Position numbers and translations under genes: made by a program. From Cyathus striatus (lineage: Eukaryota; Basidiomycota; Agaricomycetes; Agaricales; Nidulariaceae): 64,000 bases of DNA. Below are positions 22,296-34,806 of this stretch, piece by piece (the stretch's first letter is position 1; each line of letters opens with the position of its first letter). The stretch spans positions 1 to 64,000 of the forward strand of contig JAOVFP010000014.1 of NCBI GenBank assembly GCA_025738555.1, in the 5' to 3' direction. Below the pieces are notes generated by a model. It searched no databases, was not told the DNA's origin, and saw only the letters and a program-made list of their open reading frames with translations.

Positions 22296-23810
22296 GGGCT
22301 TTACAAGGCCATAGCTTACATATATGTAGTGTATCATGACCTAGTTTTTGAGTTCAAAAAGATAATGCAGGCATATTTATGGTTATAGTCAGTTATATAT
22401 ACTGTAGACAGATGATCATTTCATTTGAGTGTTTAATCTGGTATAGTGAGCAGTTCTGAATCAGGAGAAAGCAATATATATGTTACCAAAAAATACATAA
22501 GCAGCACTAATTGGCAACTTAGATGGCCCTCACTACTTGCTAATATAATTCAGTATGTTGGTGGTGAATACAGCAATTTAAATATATATGCTCCATTTTG
22601 TTTAAAAAATTATATGTGTAAATCTATATAAGAGGGATGTAAAAGTAGGATTAATTGAAAGCTATAGTAACAGAAGGCTCAAGAAAGAGTGAGTGCGGGT
22701 GGAGAGGAAGCTGAGCCAAGGAACACTGCAGTGACTGAACTTAGACCGAACTTAGCTTTGTACGGGATTAAAGTACCGGTTAATCCGGTCATGTGATACG
22801 TTGGTGCTCACCACGTCTGCAAAAGTCTTAAGTTAAAGTCTGAACTCGGCTTAAACTCAACTTCCATCCTTCCCCTTCATGCCCTTCAAGCTTTGTCAAT
22901 GCATCACTTCTCCCTTGCTTCTGTCAGTCTTCCGTTTCATCCTTGTAACTCGCACAATAGGAGCTCACCGAATGCACAAAACCCAACTTCTGTTGTTGAC
23001 TTGTCTGCTCTTCGGCCTTCTCCAGCCTGCTTGATTGGGCATCCCGCAGTGTCTGCTGTATGCATAAGTCACTTTCTCAAAATTATCTGTCTGTTATCTT
23101 TCATTTATTATGAACATTTATCCAGCCAAACTTCCCTTGCTGTATACAAAATGTAGCGACATTTGTGCCAAAGCACCTGGTCCCAGGGTTAGTTTTGTTT
23201 CACCTATATATATGTTCTAACCACTTTGATATTACTTGTCTTCAACCTATTGCTTGGGAAGGTGAGAGACATTGGGTTTGGTGGGATGCAGAAGATTTGA
23301 TGATAGAGGTTGGGTGGGATGTCCTTGGGCTATTGCAGTAATTACTAGTATTCAATCCATTGTCTGGAGAAGTTGTTTGTTTTCGCCATTATATGTACTT
23401 AAGTTCAATAAAACACCAAGTTATTAACCTAATATCTGCAGAAAATAAGTCAAACACATGTTATACATTAGTCTCACATAGCTCTACTTATGTCAAACTT
23501 CAGTCAGATGCTAGTCATGAATTGTCCACATTTTAGTCAAACAAAGCTTCACAATATCTAACTGTGTATCGTACAGTGGTCCCACAAATGTCCAACACTG
23601 GTCATATAGATTTTAAATTAGTCAAACAACATGATAAATTTTTGAACATTTTCATGTCACCAAGCATTGTCTGACTATTGTTTGATTTTGCCCCCACTGA
23701 GTGTGACTAGTATCTGACTTACCAGAATCAAACAATGGGACATTTTGTCAAACATATTCACATCATCTGACATTGTATGACTATCGTTTGATTTTGCTTT
23801 TTACTGAGCT
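22296..23810. other. Remainder of the non-autonomous DNA element, no gene
   Basis: This AT-rich sequence continues the element interrupted by chromovirus 1. From about 23430 it contains many AGTCAAAC/GTCAAAC/GTCAGA motifs in both orientations that mirror those at 13060-13200. The 22893-23156 frame has no motif and is not called. Confidence 0.6.
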
Positions 23811-23992
23811 TGAGGTTTGATACTAAAACAGTGATTTTTGTGCCATTATAGGGGGATAAATTTTGTTCAAAATTTCTCAATTTTAAGGGGGATTATGTAT
23901 CTAAGGTACAAATGTTGTGGTTTATAGGGGGATGCAGTATCAAACCTATAAAAATGCTTCTACTCTAATATTTATGCCTTTGAGCAAGTTTG

Positions 23993-26900
23993 TCATGTCA
24001 GAAGACGTTTTACAGCACTCAGAGCAAGGTCTTTTTGTTCTGAAATCCCTATATATGTCTGCATGAATGTGTTGGTTTGCATCTCGACAATAGCACTATT
24101 GTTTGGAATTTCTTGAATTGATGAAGCTGGAATTTCACATAGAAATGCCACTGATGGGACATGAACAAATTGTGGCATGCTTAACTGTGCTGCAGGACCA
24201 AATATACCATGGAAATGCTGATGACCTGGCCTGACTTGATGCCAAACTTGCATTCCAATGTATGATATACTACCAATATTGTTTGAAGACAATACCCAAT
24301 TGTGCTTTCCACTTCTGCCAGCACCTTTTTCATACATAGTGATAACTGTAACAATGTTTAAATTATGTCCATATGCCAAAGTAGAAATGAATATAATACC
24401 TTTTCCAAGTAGTAATTGATCCTTCACAATGATTATGCCATATGATTGATTGCTCAACAATGCTAGAATGCTAATATGAGCAGTTGCAAAAAGCTCTGAG
24501 GGAGTTAATAAAGAAAATTCCTGTCAATGCTGTTGAATAATCTTTTTTGTGTTAGAATTTGCTGCAAGTCTTGCATTTGCACTATTTCCTGCTTCACCTT
24601 CTTTTCCTTTTTCCATGCTGACACTATAGGTCAAGTTTGTAATGTGCTGTACTTTACAGTTCAACCCTGTGCTTGTCCCTTGGGTTTGCTCATGCTCCCA
24701 CAGTATCTGCCAAATTTTCTTTGCAATAGACTTGTGGTCATCAGTGGAGGATACAGATGAACATTCCAATGGTGTTATACTATCTTGTTGTTCTTGATCA
24801 TTGTTGTTGATGATTCCAGTTGTTGTAGTTATAGTAGAGTCAGAGAGGCTAATGTGGCGCTGTACAGCTTTGCAGACTCTCTGCTTTGGTTTTTGTGGCG
24901 CTTAGCAACAAGGTGACCCATATTGACAGTTCCAGAATGTATATAAGCAGCAAGTCCAGTGGGAGCTTCTTCCATGGAGACCGTATATAGCAGAAGTTGT
25001 TGAATGTATAATGCTTCCACTGGCCCCAATGATTTAACTGCATTGAGTAGGTGTCCAATTGAAGCGCATAGAATACCAAGACTGGCCAGATCATTCAATG
25101 GAAGTTCTGTACTGTATAAAGGCAAAAACCTATTGTAAGGGAGTAAATTCGGAAAAAATATAACATTAAACATACATCATGTTTGCATCACTTGCAGCAA
25201 GTGCAGCTGCTGCAAATGAGCATTCCTCTATAGCTGTCTCAGCACTGATTAAAAGATTATTTGTATGATTTGCAGCATCAAGAGCACACTGTAGTTCTTC
25301 CCTTCCTTTAAAGGTGTTGTTTTGAACTACTGGTACATCCTCCTCATCACTTTCATCATCAATAAACAATTCAGGTTGAAAAATTGGTAGTGAAATCAGA
25401 ATATTGTGTGCAAGTGTAGAATCATTGGATGGGAAATATCAAAGTAGCTCCCAGAATGACAGTGCTTCTTCATATGCAGCTGATGCAATGCAAGAGATTT
25501 CTTCATCAGTTGGAAACTGTGAGAGAGCTTTAAGGTCAGCACTTCCAGCTTCAAAATATGTGTGTGTGTAGCCAGCAGCTGTCTGCTGAAAGTCCTCAGA
25601 TGTCATAGTATTCCAGTGAGCAGTACAAGCTTTTTGCAACTGAACAGAAACCTTTGGAAGAAGATGAATCAGGTCTCCAACTGTGAAATCAGGCATTTCC
25701 TTTCGCAAAAAACCAAATGAGTGTTCATTTCCAGTGGTTCCATGGGTCCAAGGTAAAAAAGGAAAACTTGCATTGAGGTGGTCACAATGAATTTTGAGAA
25801 GTCCAATGTATCCATACCTGATAATATCTATAATATCATCAGCAGCTTGTGAGAGGAAGTAACAAGATAGTTCATATTGAGCTTCAGCAAGAAACCATTT
25901 CCAAATGATCTTGAAGTAAAGACCACATAGGATTATCTTGATTCTTTCAAAGTGTGTAGCTGTTCAGCTCTCAAACCCATCAATCATCTCACCAAAGACA
26001 AAGAGATATACAAGCAGACCAACATCATTCAGAGTATATTGTGCAATATATGCAAGAGTGTCAGCAGAAAACAGTCTAGCAGCTGCTCAATCATCTTGAC
26101 AGTCAAGTTTTTCAACATCCTGCTGATATAAAGGGGTATGATCCTTGTCAAATGCAATATTACAAACTTGCTCATAATATACTGGGTTCTTCCCAAGTAT
26201 TAAGAAGCATGCACCTGAATGTATATTGTTGCATAATGTTTTTTGAGCATGCTTAGGATCTTGCACAACAGCTATAGTCTGCCCATAAACTTTTAATAGT
26301 GGAACTGAGATAGGTGGTTGTTGTTTATCAGGATGGGGAATATGATAATGAAATATCTCGCCATATCCAGATCTCCAAATCTCATTTCAAGCTTCATGCT
26401 CAACAACTGTACTGTCAGAGCCTAGTGAAATTATTTTCAGCTTTAGCTCGCCAACCAGGATTGAAAGCAAATCAGTTTCCATCTTTGCCAATTCTTGAGC
26501 AGAATTTGAAGAACCAATAGGCTCATAGGCTATTATCCCTGGTGGGACATGTGGTAAGACAATCTGTAATGTCCATAGCTGGAGCTTTGTAGCTTTTGTA
26601 CCTTCAAGCTCTTTAAGCTGTTGATTGAGTGATTTGATATCAATAACTTCAATAGGAAAACAAACACCCCCAGTAATAAACCATTTGCTCAGGTTGGTGT
26701 TGTAGTATGGTTGAAAAGCTGCAAGTAGCTTTGTATCATCAACAGACAGTGCCAATGGAAGATCATTCAAGTAGTTATAGTCTTTAAGATACTTTTCTGC
26801 ATGGATCAGTACCTGCTGTGTAATTCCTGGAAGAAACTGAGGTGTATTAGAATGACTCTGCCAGATACTTTGTGCAGAACATCCTCCAACTTCTTTTTGA

Positions 26901-28184
26901 AAAGCTCAATATGCCATCAGAGATAAACAATGCAGCTCATAACAAAACTGATCCATATCAGGACCATATTGCATATTTTGCAATCCTTTTCCATTTTCAA
27001 GTCACTGTGATTTGTCCATAGCAGTGCTGAGAATGTCAAGAACAACATGTTTGTTATCCAATTTCCCTGATGCAATAGATCGAACTAAGCAAATAAGAAA
27101 GTCATGTCTTGGAGCATTCTGCAATATTTAATAAAGTGTGAATAATGATATTGTTAGGACTTACATTGTCAAATAAATCTCCCAACTGGATATTTTTAGC
27201 ATAAAGCTTTCCAATGGTTTCTGGTTGATAGATATGTGGCACATAAGAACGATTGGTATCAATTGGGACCTCTTTGTTGATTGCAGTAAGAAATTTGTGA
27301 AGAGATAGCAAGCCCATACAAGCACTGCAGGGCAAAATGGCATTGCTACTAGTCACTTTTGCATCACCCTTGCATGGATTTGTCCCTATTGCATGTACAG
27401 TACCTTGATTGTGGTTAACTTTCCAACAGTGTGTTTGTACTTGTCAATTTCATACAGCTTGCTGCTTATTGTCACTGAGGGAACTAAAATCTTTTGAAAA
27501 CATGCACCTTGCTATGCTGCTGACACTTTCACCTCCAGCACTACCAACAAGAGTTCAAGTGAGGTACATGGTGATTTGATTATCTTCATGCAAGGATATT
27601 CCAGGGCAAGGCCATACCATTTGTGCTGGTTTTGAGCTCCTTCATTCGAAATAATTCATGCCATGGTCCAATGTTGGCATGTTAAGTGATCCTGTACACT
27701 TACCGAAATGATTCTTGAAGTTGGTAGTATCATAGACTGTTGCTTGAAGCTTTTCTTCACCACATTTTGAACATTGAACAGAGTGAGCTTTCTTTGGATC
27801 AGAAGCATCTATCTCACACATAGGATCTATCTTGATGCATGAATTGATATAATTGTTCCATCTCCATTCATTGGCAATGAAAGTTCCATTTTCCACTGAT
27901 GCATTAAGGGCTTTCTTTGATTGCACTGATGAACTCTTTCCATGTAGCACTTCCTGGGATGTTGCCAATTTAACCTCTACATTTTGAGTAACAGCTGAGT
28001 TGTCCTTGTGTGCTTTCTTGGATTTGGAAAGGGTGCCAATTTTTGCCACAGAATCAGAGTGCATTTGTTTCTGTTTCAATGTAACCAAAAAGATTGGTGC
28101 AATTGTTTTGGTGCCATGTGAAGTTCTGTTTCCAGGGCCTGGTTGGGATAATGTACTTGTAATATCAACAAGGCCAGGCTTCAT
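23993..28184 (-). pseudogene. Transposase-like protein of the ULP1-carrying DNA transposon (degenerate)
   Basis: The start is MKPGLVDITS near 28184. A Cys/His cluster (CSKCGEEK ... FKNHFGKC near 27690-27780) looks like a DNA-binding zinc finger. Further on come SVDDTKLLAAFQPYY, SLGSDSTVVEHE, QDPKHAQKTLCNNI and WTHGTTGNEHSFGFLRK, then a long low-complexity C-terminal part. These conserved Asp, His and Glu residues suggest a DDE-type transposase. The DPKH motif reminds me of P-element-like enzymes, which would agree with the 8-bp TSD, but this is a weak assignment. Several in-frame stops and frameshifts (for example near 26090, 26900, 27000) make it a pseudogene. Confidence 0.65.
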
Positions 28185-28189
28185 TATAC

Positions 28190-28601
28190 CTATATTTGAA
28201 ACATTGGGCAACAACAGAAGTTGTATGTCCTAAATAATAAAGAGAGTGTTGTCACTGAGAAGTACACACTGAGTATAAATGTACAACAGACCTCTTCACT
28301 TGTATTATTGCTTACAACTGACAGGCCAGATGATAGTAGAATATTCTTAACTTCTTGAATTTGCAATAACTCGCATGTAGCTTCGGTCCAAAGTTCATCA
28401 CCAAATATATGGTGATTTAATGTGTTCATAGCAATAATGGGACAGGAATGTTGGTCAGTCTGCTTAGCACAGTGTAGTGATGTTTCAAATATATAATCAT
28501 TCTGCAGATGATGAAAAAGCCATACTTCCAAGCCATCCTTTAAATCCTGGGGCATGGAGTTTCCTAATGAGTCACCCCAGTTAACTGTGCTTGTGGCTAT
28601 A
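28190..28601 (-). pseudogene. C-terminal part of a ULP1-type cysteine peptidase, separated by chromovirus 2
   Basis: The frame encodes NWGDSLG, then WLFHHL, then KQTDQHSCPIIAMN. This corresponds to the Asp-containing block and the Gln/Cys block of the C48 (ULP1/SENP) family. It runs on in frame from 37149 upstream once the retrotransposon and one CTATA copy are disregarded. The catalytic Cys and the oxyanion Gln are still present. Confidence 0.75.
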
Positions 28602-29389
28602 TGTCATGTCCTGTTCTATTCCACTAGGGACAAGAACCTTGGAGGAGATAGTCTAATAGTGGAGTAACTTGTACAACATTAGTAGGGTGTGTGGAGATGA
28701 TGAACAAGTACAGGAGTAGTGGAACATTGGCTTCAACTTGTGTGTTGCACCCCTTGGACTTCCAGTTCTGTATTTAGAACAAAGCGGAGTAAGTGGCAAA
28801 ATAACGGAGTTGGCTCAAGGCCCAAGTGGGGGAAGGGTGTAAACGTAGTTGATTTGAAACTGAAGTCTAATTACATTACAGGAGTAGTTTATATAGTAAA
28901 CTACTTTGTCCGAATGCGTACGGAGTAATGCCCATGGGTATGTGGCATCCTAGGGATAAGTAAACTCCATGAAATGTAGAACATGGTAAACTAGTAGTAC
29001 GCCTCTAAATTATAGTCATAAGAGAAATGGCTGCGGCTGGAGAACAAGGTAGTAATAATAAAGGGAAGGAACAAGTAAACAGTTACAAGTAAACATTAGT
29101 AAGGAAGAGTTCAATATATAACAAGTATACATAGTCCGGAGGAAACATACTAAAAGCAGAGTAAACCCGGAGTTGACTCCAATGGTACAGGGATTGTCAC
29201 GGATATGACACACAGCTGGAGAACAAGGTAGTAATATTAAAGGGAAGGAACAAGTAAACAGTTACAAGTAAACATTAGTAAGGAAGAGTTTGATATATAA
29301 CAAGTATACATAGTCTGGAGGAAACATACTAAAAGTGGAGTAAACTCAGAGTTGACTCCAATGGTACAGGGATTGTCATGGATATGACA
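28602..29389 (-). repeat. 3' LTR of chromovirus 2 with an internal 176-bp tandem duplication
   Basis: Without the duplication it matches the 609-bp partner at 36540-37148. The last ~176 bp, from GCTGGAGAACAAGG to GGATATGACA, is present twice (about 29034-29209 and 29212-29389). Differences from the partner LTR are mostly transitions. Confidence 0.85.
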
Positions 29390-29454
29390 GTATCCTCCCA
29401 TTAAGGCCGAGCCTTTGAGGCCTTTGAGACAAATAGGAATAGTTATGCTTATTC

Positions 29455-29600
29455 AGCAGTGAAAACTCCAGAGATTGCTGAGGGCAATGCCAGAGGTGGA
29501 GTAAATAATACTGTGGCAGAGATAATGAGTCTGGGAGTGAAAATGAAGATAGAAATGAAATTGAGCTGGAGGAAAATGTGCATAGACAGGAGAAAATGTT
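29455..29600 (+). pseudogene. Remnant of the antisense accessory gene in chromovirus 2
   Basis: Plus-strand sequence GGCAGAGATAATGAGTCTGG and its surroundings align with the last codons of the antisense gene of element 1 (near 15660-15720: GCAGAGGAGG, AATGAGTCCGGGAGTAA). Only this tail lies between the LTR and the end of pol. The body of the gene, including the cysteine cluster, has been deleted. Confidence 0.5.
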
Positions 29601-29717
29601 TTGTAGATTTTGGACTTTGAATTGTTTTTTGGTGTATGTGTGCACATGAGTGCACTAAGGATTGAAACTAAGAAAAGGAGTGAAAGCGGAGTAAAATGAG
29701 TAAAAGCGGAGTAAAGT

Positions 29718-32585
29718 CTAAGTGGTGTCTGGATTGGGCTTATCAGGATATTTTGAATGGAATTCCTCAATAAGTTCAAAAGCATGCTCTAGCTCCGTTG
29801 CAGCTAGCCAAGTTAATTCTTCATCTGTGCCCTCATATCCAGACCAGCAGACTAGATACCGGAGTTTGCATTTGCAACAATGATCTAACTTGGAGTCACA
29901 GATTTCGCTGACTTCATACTCAATGTCGCCATCAAGTTCCACTGGAGGAGGCGGAGGTATTTCACGTTCAGGGAAAGGATTTTCTGTGGCTGGCTCGAGC
30001 ATAGAGACGTGGAAGACCAGATGAACTGAGCAAAAGTTGGTGGGGAGGCGTAAGGTGTGGGAGTGGGATCCAGTCTCAGCAATAATCTCGTATGGACCAT
30101 AATACTTTTCAGCAAACTTTTTTGCTGGACGAGTAGATTTAAAGAACTTAGCATGAACAAAAGCCTTTGTTCCAACCTTGAACTCCGGAGCTGGCAACTA
30201 ATGGTTGTCTGCTCCGACTTGATAACACTTTTGAGCAAGTGCTATTTCAATTTTGAGGAGTTCGTGAAGTTCTTGGAGGTCAATGGCAAATTCCCATGCT
30301 TTAGCTGCAGTAACATCTCGTTCTGGATGAACTGTTATTGCTGGGTGATAACCCTTGTTGGTGAAGAAGGGGGTTGTATTAGTGGTTGAGCTTGGAGTAT
30401 TATTATACACGAACTCAGCGAGAGGGAGTAGAACAGCCCAGTTGTCCTGCTGGTAATTGCAGTAGACACAGACATATTGTTCTAGAACCTGGTTGATATG
30501 TTCTGTTTGTCCATTGCCCTCTGGGTGATACCCAGAGGTAAAGTGCAAGGTCATGTCAAGGACTTTGCCCAATGAATGGAAGAAATGAGAGATGAACTCC
30601 AAGCCTCTGTCGGAGGTAACATGCTCTGGAACACCATGTTTAGAAAATACATGCAAGACGAAGAGCTGAGTGAGTTGGGTGGAGGTAATGGTGTTATAAC
30701 AAGGGATGAATATTGCCTGCTTGCTGAAATGATCTATGACAACCAGAACGGAGTTATACTCTTCTGAACTGGACTTAGGAAGTGTTTCAATGAAATCCAT
30801 TGATATAGAACTCCATGGATGTCCCAGAATTGGAAGTTGCTTCAAGGTGCCATAGGGTCAATGCCTTTGGGGTTTAGATCACATGCAAGTGGTACAGGAC
30901 TTACAGTAGTCCTTGATATAAGTGCAGAGGCCAGGCCAAGTGTATTCACACCTGATGATAGACAAGGTCTTGTTTTGACTGGGGTGTCCAGTGAGGATGT
31001 GATCATGCTTGTACTGGAGAACACAGAGGCGAAGGGAGTTGTCATTGGGAACATAGATACATTCATCAAGACGGAGTAATTTGTCCATTCCAACTGACCA
31101 ACGACCAGTGGGATCTCGGAGATGAATGGTGGCAACAGTGTCAGTAGGTTGAGCAATCAGGATATCATGATGAAGCTGCTCAACGTCCATAACTATGCTA
31201 GCTCTGAGAATTGGTAGGAAGAGAATAGTAGCTTGCAATGAGGTAGTGAGTTCTTGAGTGAAAACTGGCCTAAAGTTATGCGGATTGACTGTGGCATAGT
31301 CATTATCCCCCTCTTTAGGATAGACATCCCAGCATCTAGTTAATGCATCTGGTTTAGCTCCAAGCTTCCCCAGACGAAAACATATAACTAGATTGAATTG
31401 AGAAAGATACTCCAACCAACAGGCTTGATGACAAGTGAGGATCTTGGTGGTGGAGAAGTATTCCAGGTTCTTATGATCAGTGACCACATCAATTGGAATA
31501 TCAGAACCCTCCAAGTAATGTCACCATACTTTGAAAGCTTCAAAGATCGCTAGGAGTTCTTTGTCATGGGTGTCATAGTTCAACTCCAGAGCAGTAAAGG
31601 TTCTGGAGTGGAATGCTATAGGGTGGATATCACCATCGTCAGCAATAATAGAGAGAATAGCTCTGAGTGCATAATCTGAAGCATCAGTCTCAACTATAAT
31701 CTGTGCATCTGGCACCCAGTGTGTAAGCACTGGAGCAGTACTGAAAGCATCTTTCAGATGATTGAATGCTGCACAGCATGCCGGAGTAAAGTCCCACTTC
31801 AAACCCTTCCGGGTAAGACATGTTAATGAAACAATGATGTCTGAGTAATCTTGGATGAAACATTGGTAGAAATTGGCGAAGCCAAGGAAAGATTGAACAT
31901 CTTTCACTTTTCTAGGCTCAGGCCAATCCTGAATTGTTTGGACTTTGTCCTTAGACATTGTGAGGCCAGACAGAGAAAGAACAAAACCAAGGTACTCAAC
32001 AGACTCTGTGTGGAATTCACACTTATCTGCCTGGGCATAAAGACCATGCTTTCACAATCGATGCAGGACTTCTTTAATGTGTCGATGGTGTTCCTCCATG
32101 TTATTGGAGTAGATAAGAATATTGTTGAGGTAAACTATTATGCACACATCAAGTAAATCCTTGAAGATGTCATTCATAAAACATTGAAAGGCTGCTGGTG
32201 CATTGGTAAGTCCAAATGGCATTACTAGCCATTCAAACAAGCCATAGCGAGTGTGAAAGGCAGTCTTCCATTCATCTCTGTCGGTGATATGGACAAGATG
32301 GTAGGCATGGCAGAGGTCAATTTTAGAATAAATTCGAGCCTTGCAAGGACTATCAAGGAGGTCGGCAATGAGAGGGAGAGGGTACCTATCCTTCTTGGAA
32401 ATGGCATTGAGTCCACGGAAATCAACACAAAGCTGAAGTGAACCATCCTTCTTCCAGACAAAGAGCACTGGTGCTCCGTGCGGAGAACGTGAAGGACATA
32501 TGAAGCCAATATGGAGATGTTCGTCAATGAACTCCCATAAAGATCCAAGCTCAGATTGGGAAAGGGAATAGATCATACCAACCGG
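29718..32585 (-). pseudogene. RT-RNase H-integrase-chromodomain of chromovirus 2 (multiple stops)
   Basis: RT motif A (YSKIDL) is intact but motif C reads YLNNI instead of YLDDI. In-frame stops occur near 32060, 31520 and 30880, among others. RNase H (ETDASDYA), integrase (GHPSQ ... CKSCTTC; SMDFIET; TSDRGLEF; PEGNGQTE) and chromodomain (LVCWSGYEG ... EELTW) are recognisable. The pol frame is separated from its protease part by the inserted LTR at 32586-33962. Confidence 0.88.
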
Positions 32586-33962
32586 TGTCAGGCATGAATT
32601 TTGATTATGTATAATGCATGCAAATGCACTGTATACCACAATTAAAGAAATTGCACTGTCATGTCACATGACTGAATAGTTCACACCATCACATGATACA
32701 ATACACTACTAATCAAATATACCCAATACCATACATGAACAAACCAATACCTTACATGAACAAATAACCCTAAATCACCATTAAACATCATACACATATC
32801 AATAATTAATCACTTGCACAAACAATGCACTAACAAAGGATAATATGACACTCTTTCATTGTGTTATTCATCCATTGTATAAAGACAATGAGAGACTATT
32901 TATATACAACTCCATTGTTTTCAATCCTATTGTTCATAATAAATGAACTGCATTGTACTATTCACCTATTTTTGAAGACAATGAGAAAACTATTTATATA
33001 CAACTCCATTGTTTTCAATCCTATTGTTCATAATAAATGAACTACATTGTACTCTTTACCCATTGTCCAAAGACAATGTGAAACTATTTATATATGACTC
33101 CATTGTTTTCACTGCCATTGTTCACACAATGGCAGATAGGTATCTATTGTTCACTGCTCCATTGTTATAAAAATGGATTCCTATTGTTCTTGCCCAGAAC
33201 AATGTAGCTCTTTATTTAGAACAATGTAATTCATTACACATTGTTCTGATATATGCTATTGTTCTCTGCTGACTAACCCTCAAATACCATTGTCCTGTAC
33301 AGCCTCAGATCTAAAATCTACACTTGCACATTACTTGTTTTGGAGAACAATGTAGATTGGTAGAGTGGGAATTGGATTACTAAGCAGGTTGGGAAAAGGT
33401 ATATAAGGAGGGCAGTTTGGCAGTAGATAGATAGCTACCCACCCCCCAGTAGTCTCACCCATTTGTCATTAGTCATTAGTTATTAGTACAGTTTTATCAG
33501 CACAGCCAGTACAGTCAGTAACAGTAACAGTAACAGTAACAGTAACAGTAACAGAAACCGAAGCAGTCACAGTCACAGTCACAGTCACAGTCAAAGTAAC
33601 AGTCAAAGTAACAGTAACAGTATCAGTATTAGAAGCAGAGAACAGTTTATCATTGCATACTTCAGTCATAGGTCCAGTCCTAAGCAAGTTAAGCATTGGT
33701 CTAAACAATATACACATCAAATATAGCATTAAGTCTATAGTGTGTACTATACCCCTTTCATTATACTTGTCATTATATACAGCCTTTGCTGTACATTACC
33801 CTTCATACCAAGTTTCATACAATTCATACAGCTTTTGCTGTACAAGATTATCCATTAAATTTCCAAGAATATCCTCGCTAAATATTTCCTGACACTCAGG
33901 TGTTGTAACACGAACAAAGTTGATTCCTGTTAGCACCTTAGATTATCTTAATCTTAAACGAC
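32586..33962 (+). mobile_element. LTR insertion within pol of chromovirus 2 (LTR 32586-33894 plus a short internal tail)
   Basis: The LTR has 7-bp inverted ends TGTCAGG/CCTGACA and a plus-strand TATA (GTATATAAGG, about 33399). It is followed by 68 bp that may be the start of internal sequence. ACCGG flanks both sides (32581-32585 and 33963-33967) as a 5-bp TSD. It belongs to a different LTR family from the two chromoviruses. It carries three ~90-bp tandem units rich in ACAATG/CATTGT (about 32850-33120) and a CAGTAA/CAGTCA hexamer array. Confidence 0.7.
33513..33625 (+). repeat. Hexanucleotide array (CAGTAA/CAGTCA)
   Basis: Repeated CAGTAA, then CAGTCA units, with minor variants, lie in the transcribed part of the inserted LTR just downstream of its TATA box. 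Open frames seen here on the minus strand are products of the repeat. Confidence 0.8.
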
Positions 33963-34806
33963 ACCGGAGGAGAAGAGCCTTCATCCAGATTGATTTTAAG
34001 ATCATAAGGATGGTGTGGAGCAAGTGTATCTGCTTGGTTCTTGCTGAAGACGTCAGCAAACTCGTGGTAGTCCAAGGGAACATTAGAAAGGTCAATGGTC
34101 TCTGTGGCCATAGCAGCAACAGCAGACACAGAGACTACAGCACCGAGATGTATCCTGAAGGTTTGAGACCCTTCAAGTTTGCTAGCTCTAAGAAATGCAG
34201 CAGCATTGATCATAGAGATGCTCAGAGGAGGACATGAGTCTGGCGGAGGAAAAGATAGCTCATCTGGTGAAGCAGGTGGCAATGAAGGAGTATCCTTCGG
34301 AGCAGGGGTCGACAAAAGCGGAGGTGATTCCTCTGTAACAGTGGTTTGGAAGCGAAGTATGCATCTCTGTACCCAGTCAATCAACAGATTGTATTGGGAG
34401 AGCCAGTTAAATCCTAGAACCACAGAACAAGAAGAATCAAGTGGAGTCACATAAAGTGCAAGGGAGATGCATTCACCAGATGGGAACATTACAGGCAAAG
34501 TAGTACTTTCTGTAAGAGTAGAGTTTGTGGTGCCATCAAACAGTTGTAATGCTATCAGGGTTATAGGAGTGGTAGGTAGGTGATTTCTCCGGATGAAGAA
34601 TGAGTCAATGAAACAGTGAGTGGAGCCAGAGTCAATAAGAGCAGCATAGGTAAGTGAAGTGTTCGGTGTTATAGGAGATGGAGAGGAGAGTGGTATATGT
34701 ACAGCCTGAGGGTCAGAAAGAGCAGACACATTAAGTCTTACCTCCATGTGAGCACAAAGGAGAGGAACACAGCCCTTGACTTGTGCAGAGTTACAAGGAC
34801 CACGCT
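33963..34806 (-). pseudogene. Protease region of chromovirus 2
   Basis: The frame entered by a -1 shift after gag stays open through IDSGSTHCFIDSFFIRR, the retropepsin active site, and on to FSKNQADTLAPH, where the LTR insertion interrupts it. It corresponds to 19012-19781 of element 1 and keeps Gln at the codon that is TGA there. Confidence 0.8.

Larger units (their letters stand above)
13047..23810. mobile_element. Non-autonomous DNA element with GTCAAA subterminal repeats (1.75 kb before insertion)
   Basis: The ends are CTCAGTAAAAAGCAAAATCA at 13047 and its reverse complement ending at 23810. The flanks CTTGAGG (13040-13046 and 23811-23817) are a 7-bp duplication, or 5 bp if the TIR is taken to start one base further out. 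Both subterminal regions carry many GTCAAAC/GTCAAAT/AGTCA motifs. Nothing coding remains in 13047-13279 or 22296-23810. It sits inside the left TIR of the ULP1-carrying transposon. Confidence 0.8.

Noticed and set aside
33469..33729. 86-codon minus frame rich in Thr-Val repeats
   Set aside because: It is a translation of the CAGTAA/CAGTCA microsatellite in the inserted LTR.
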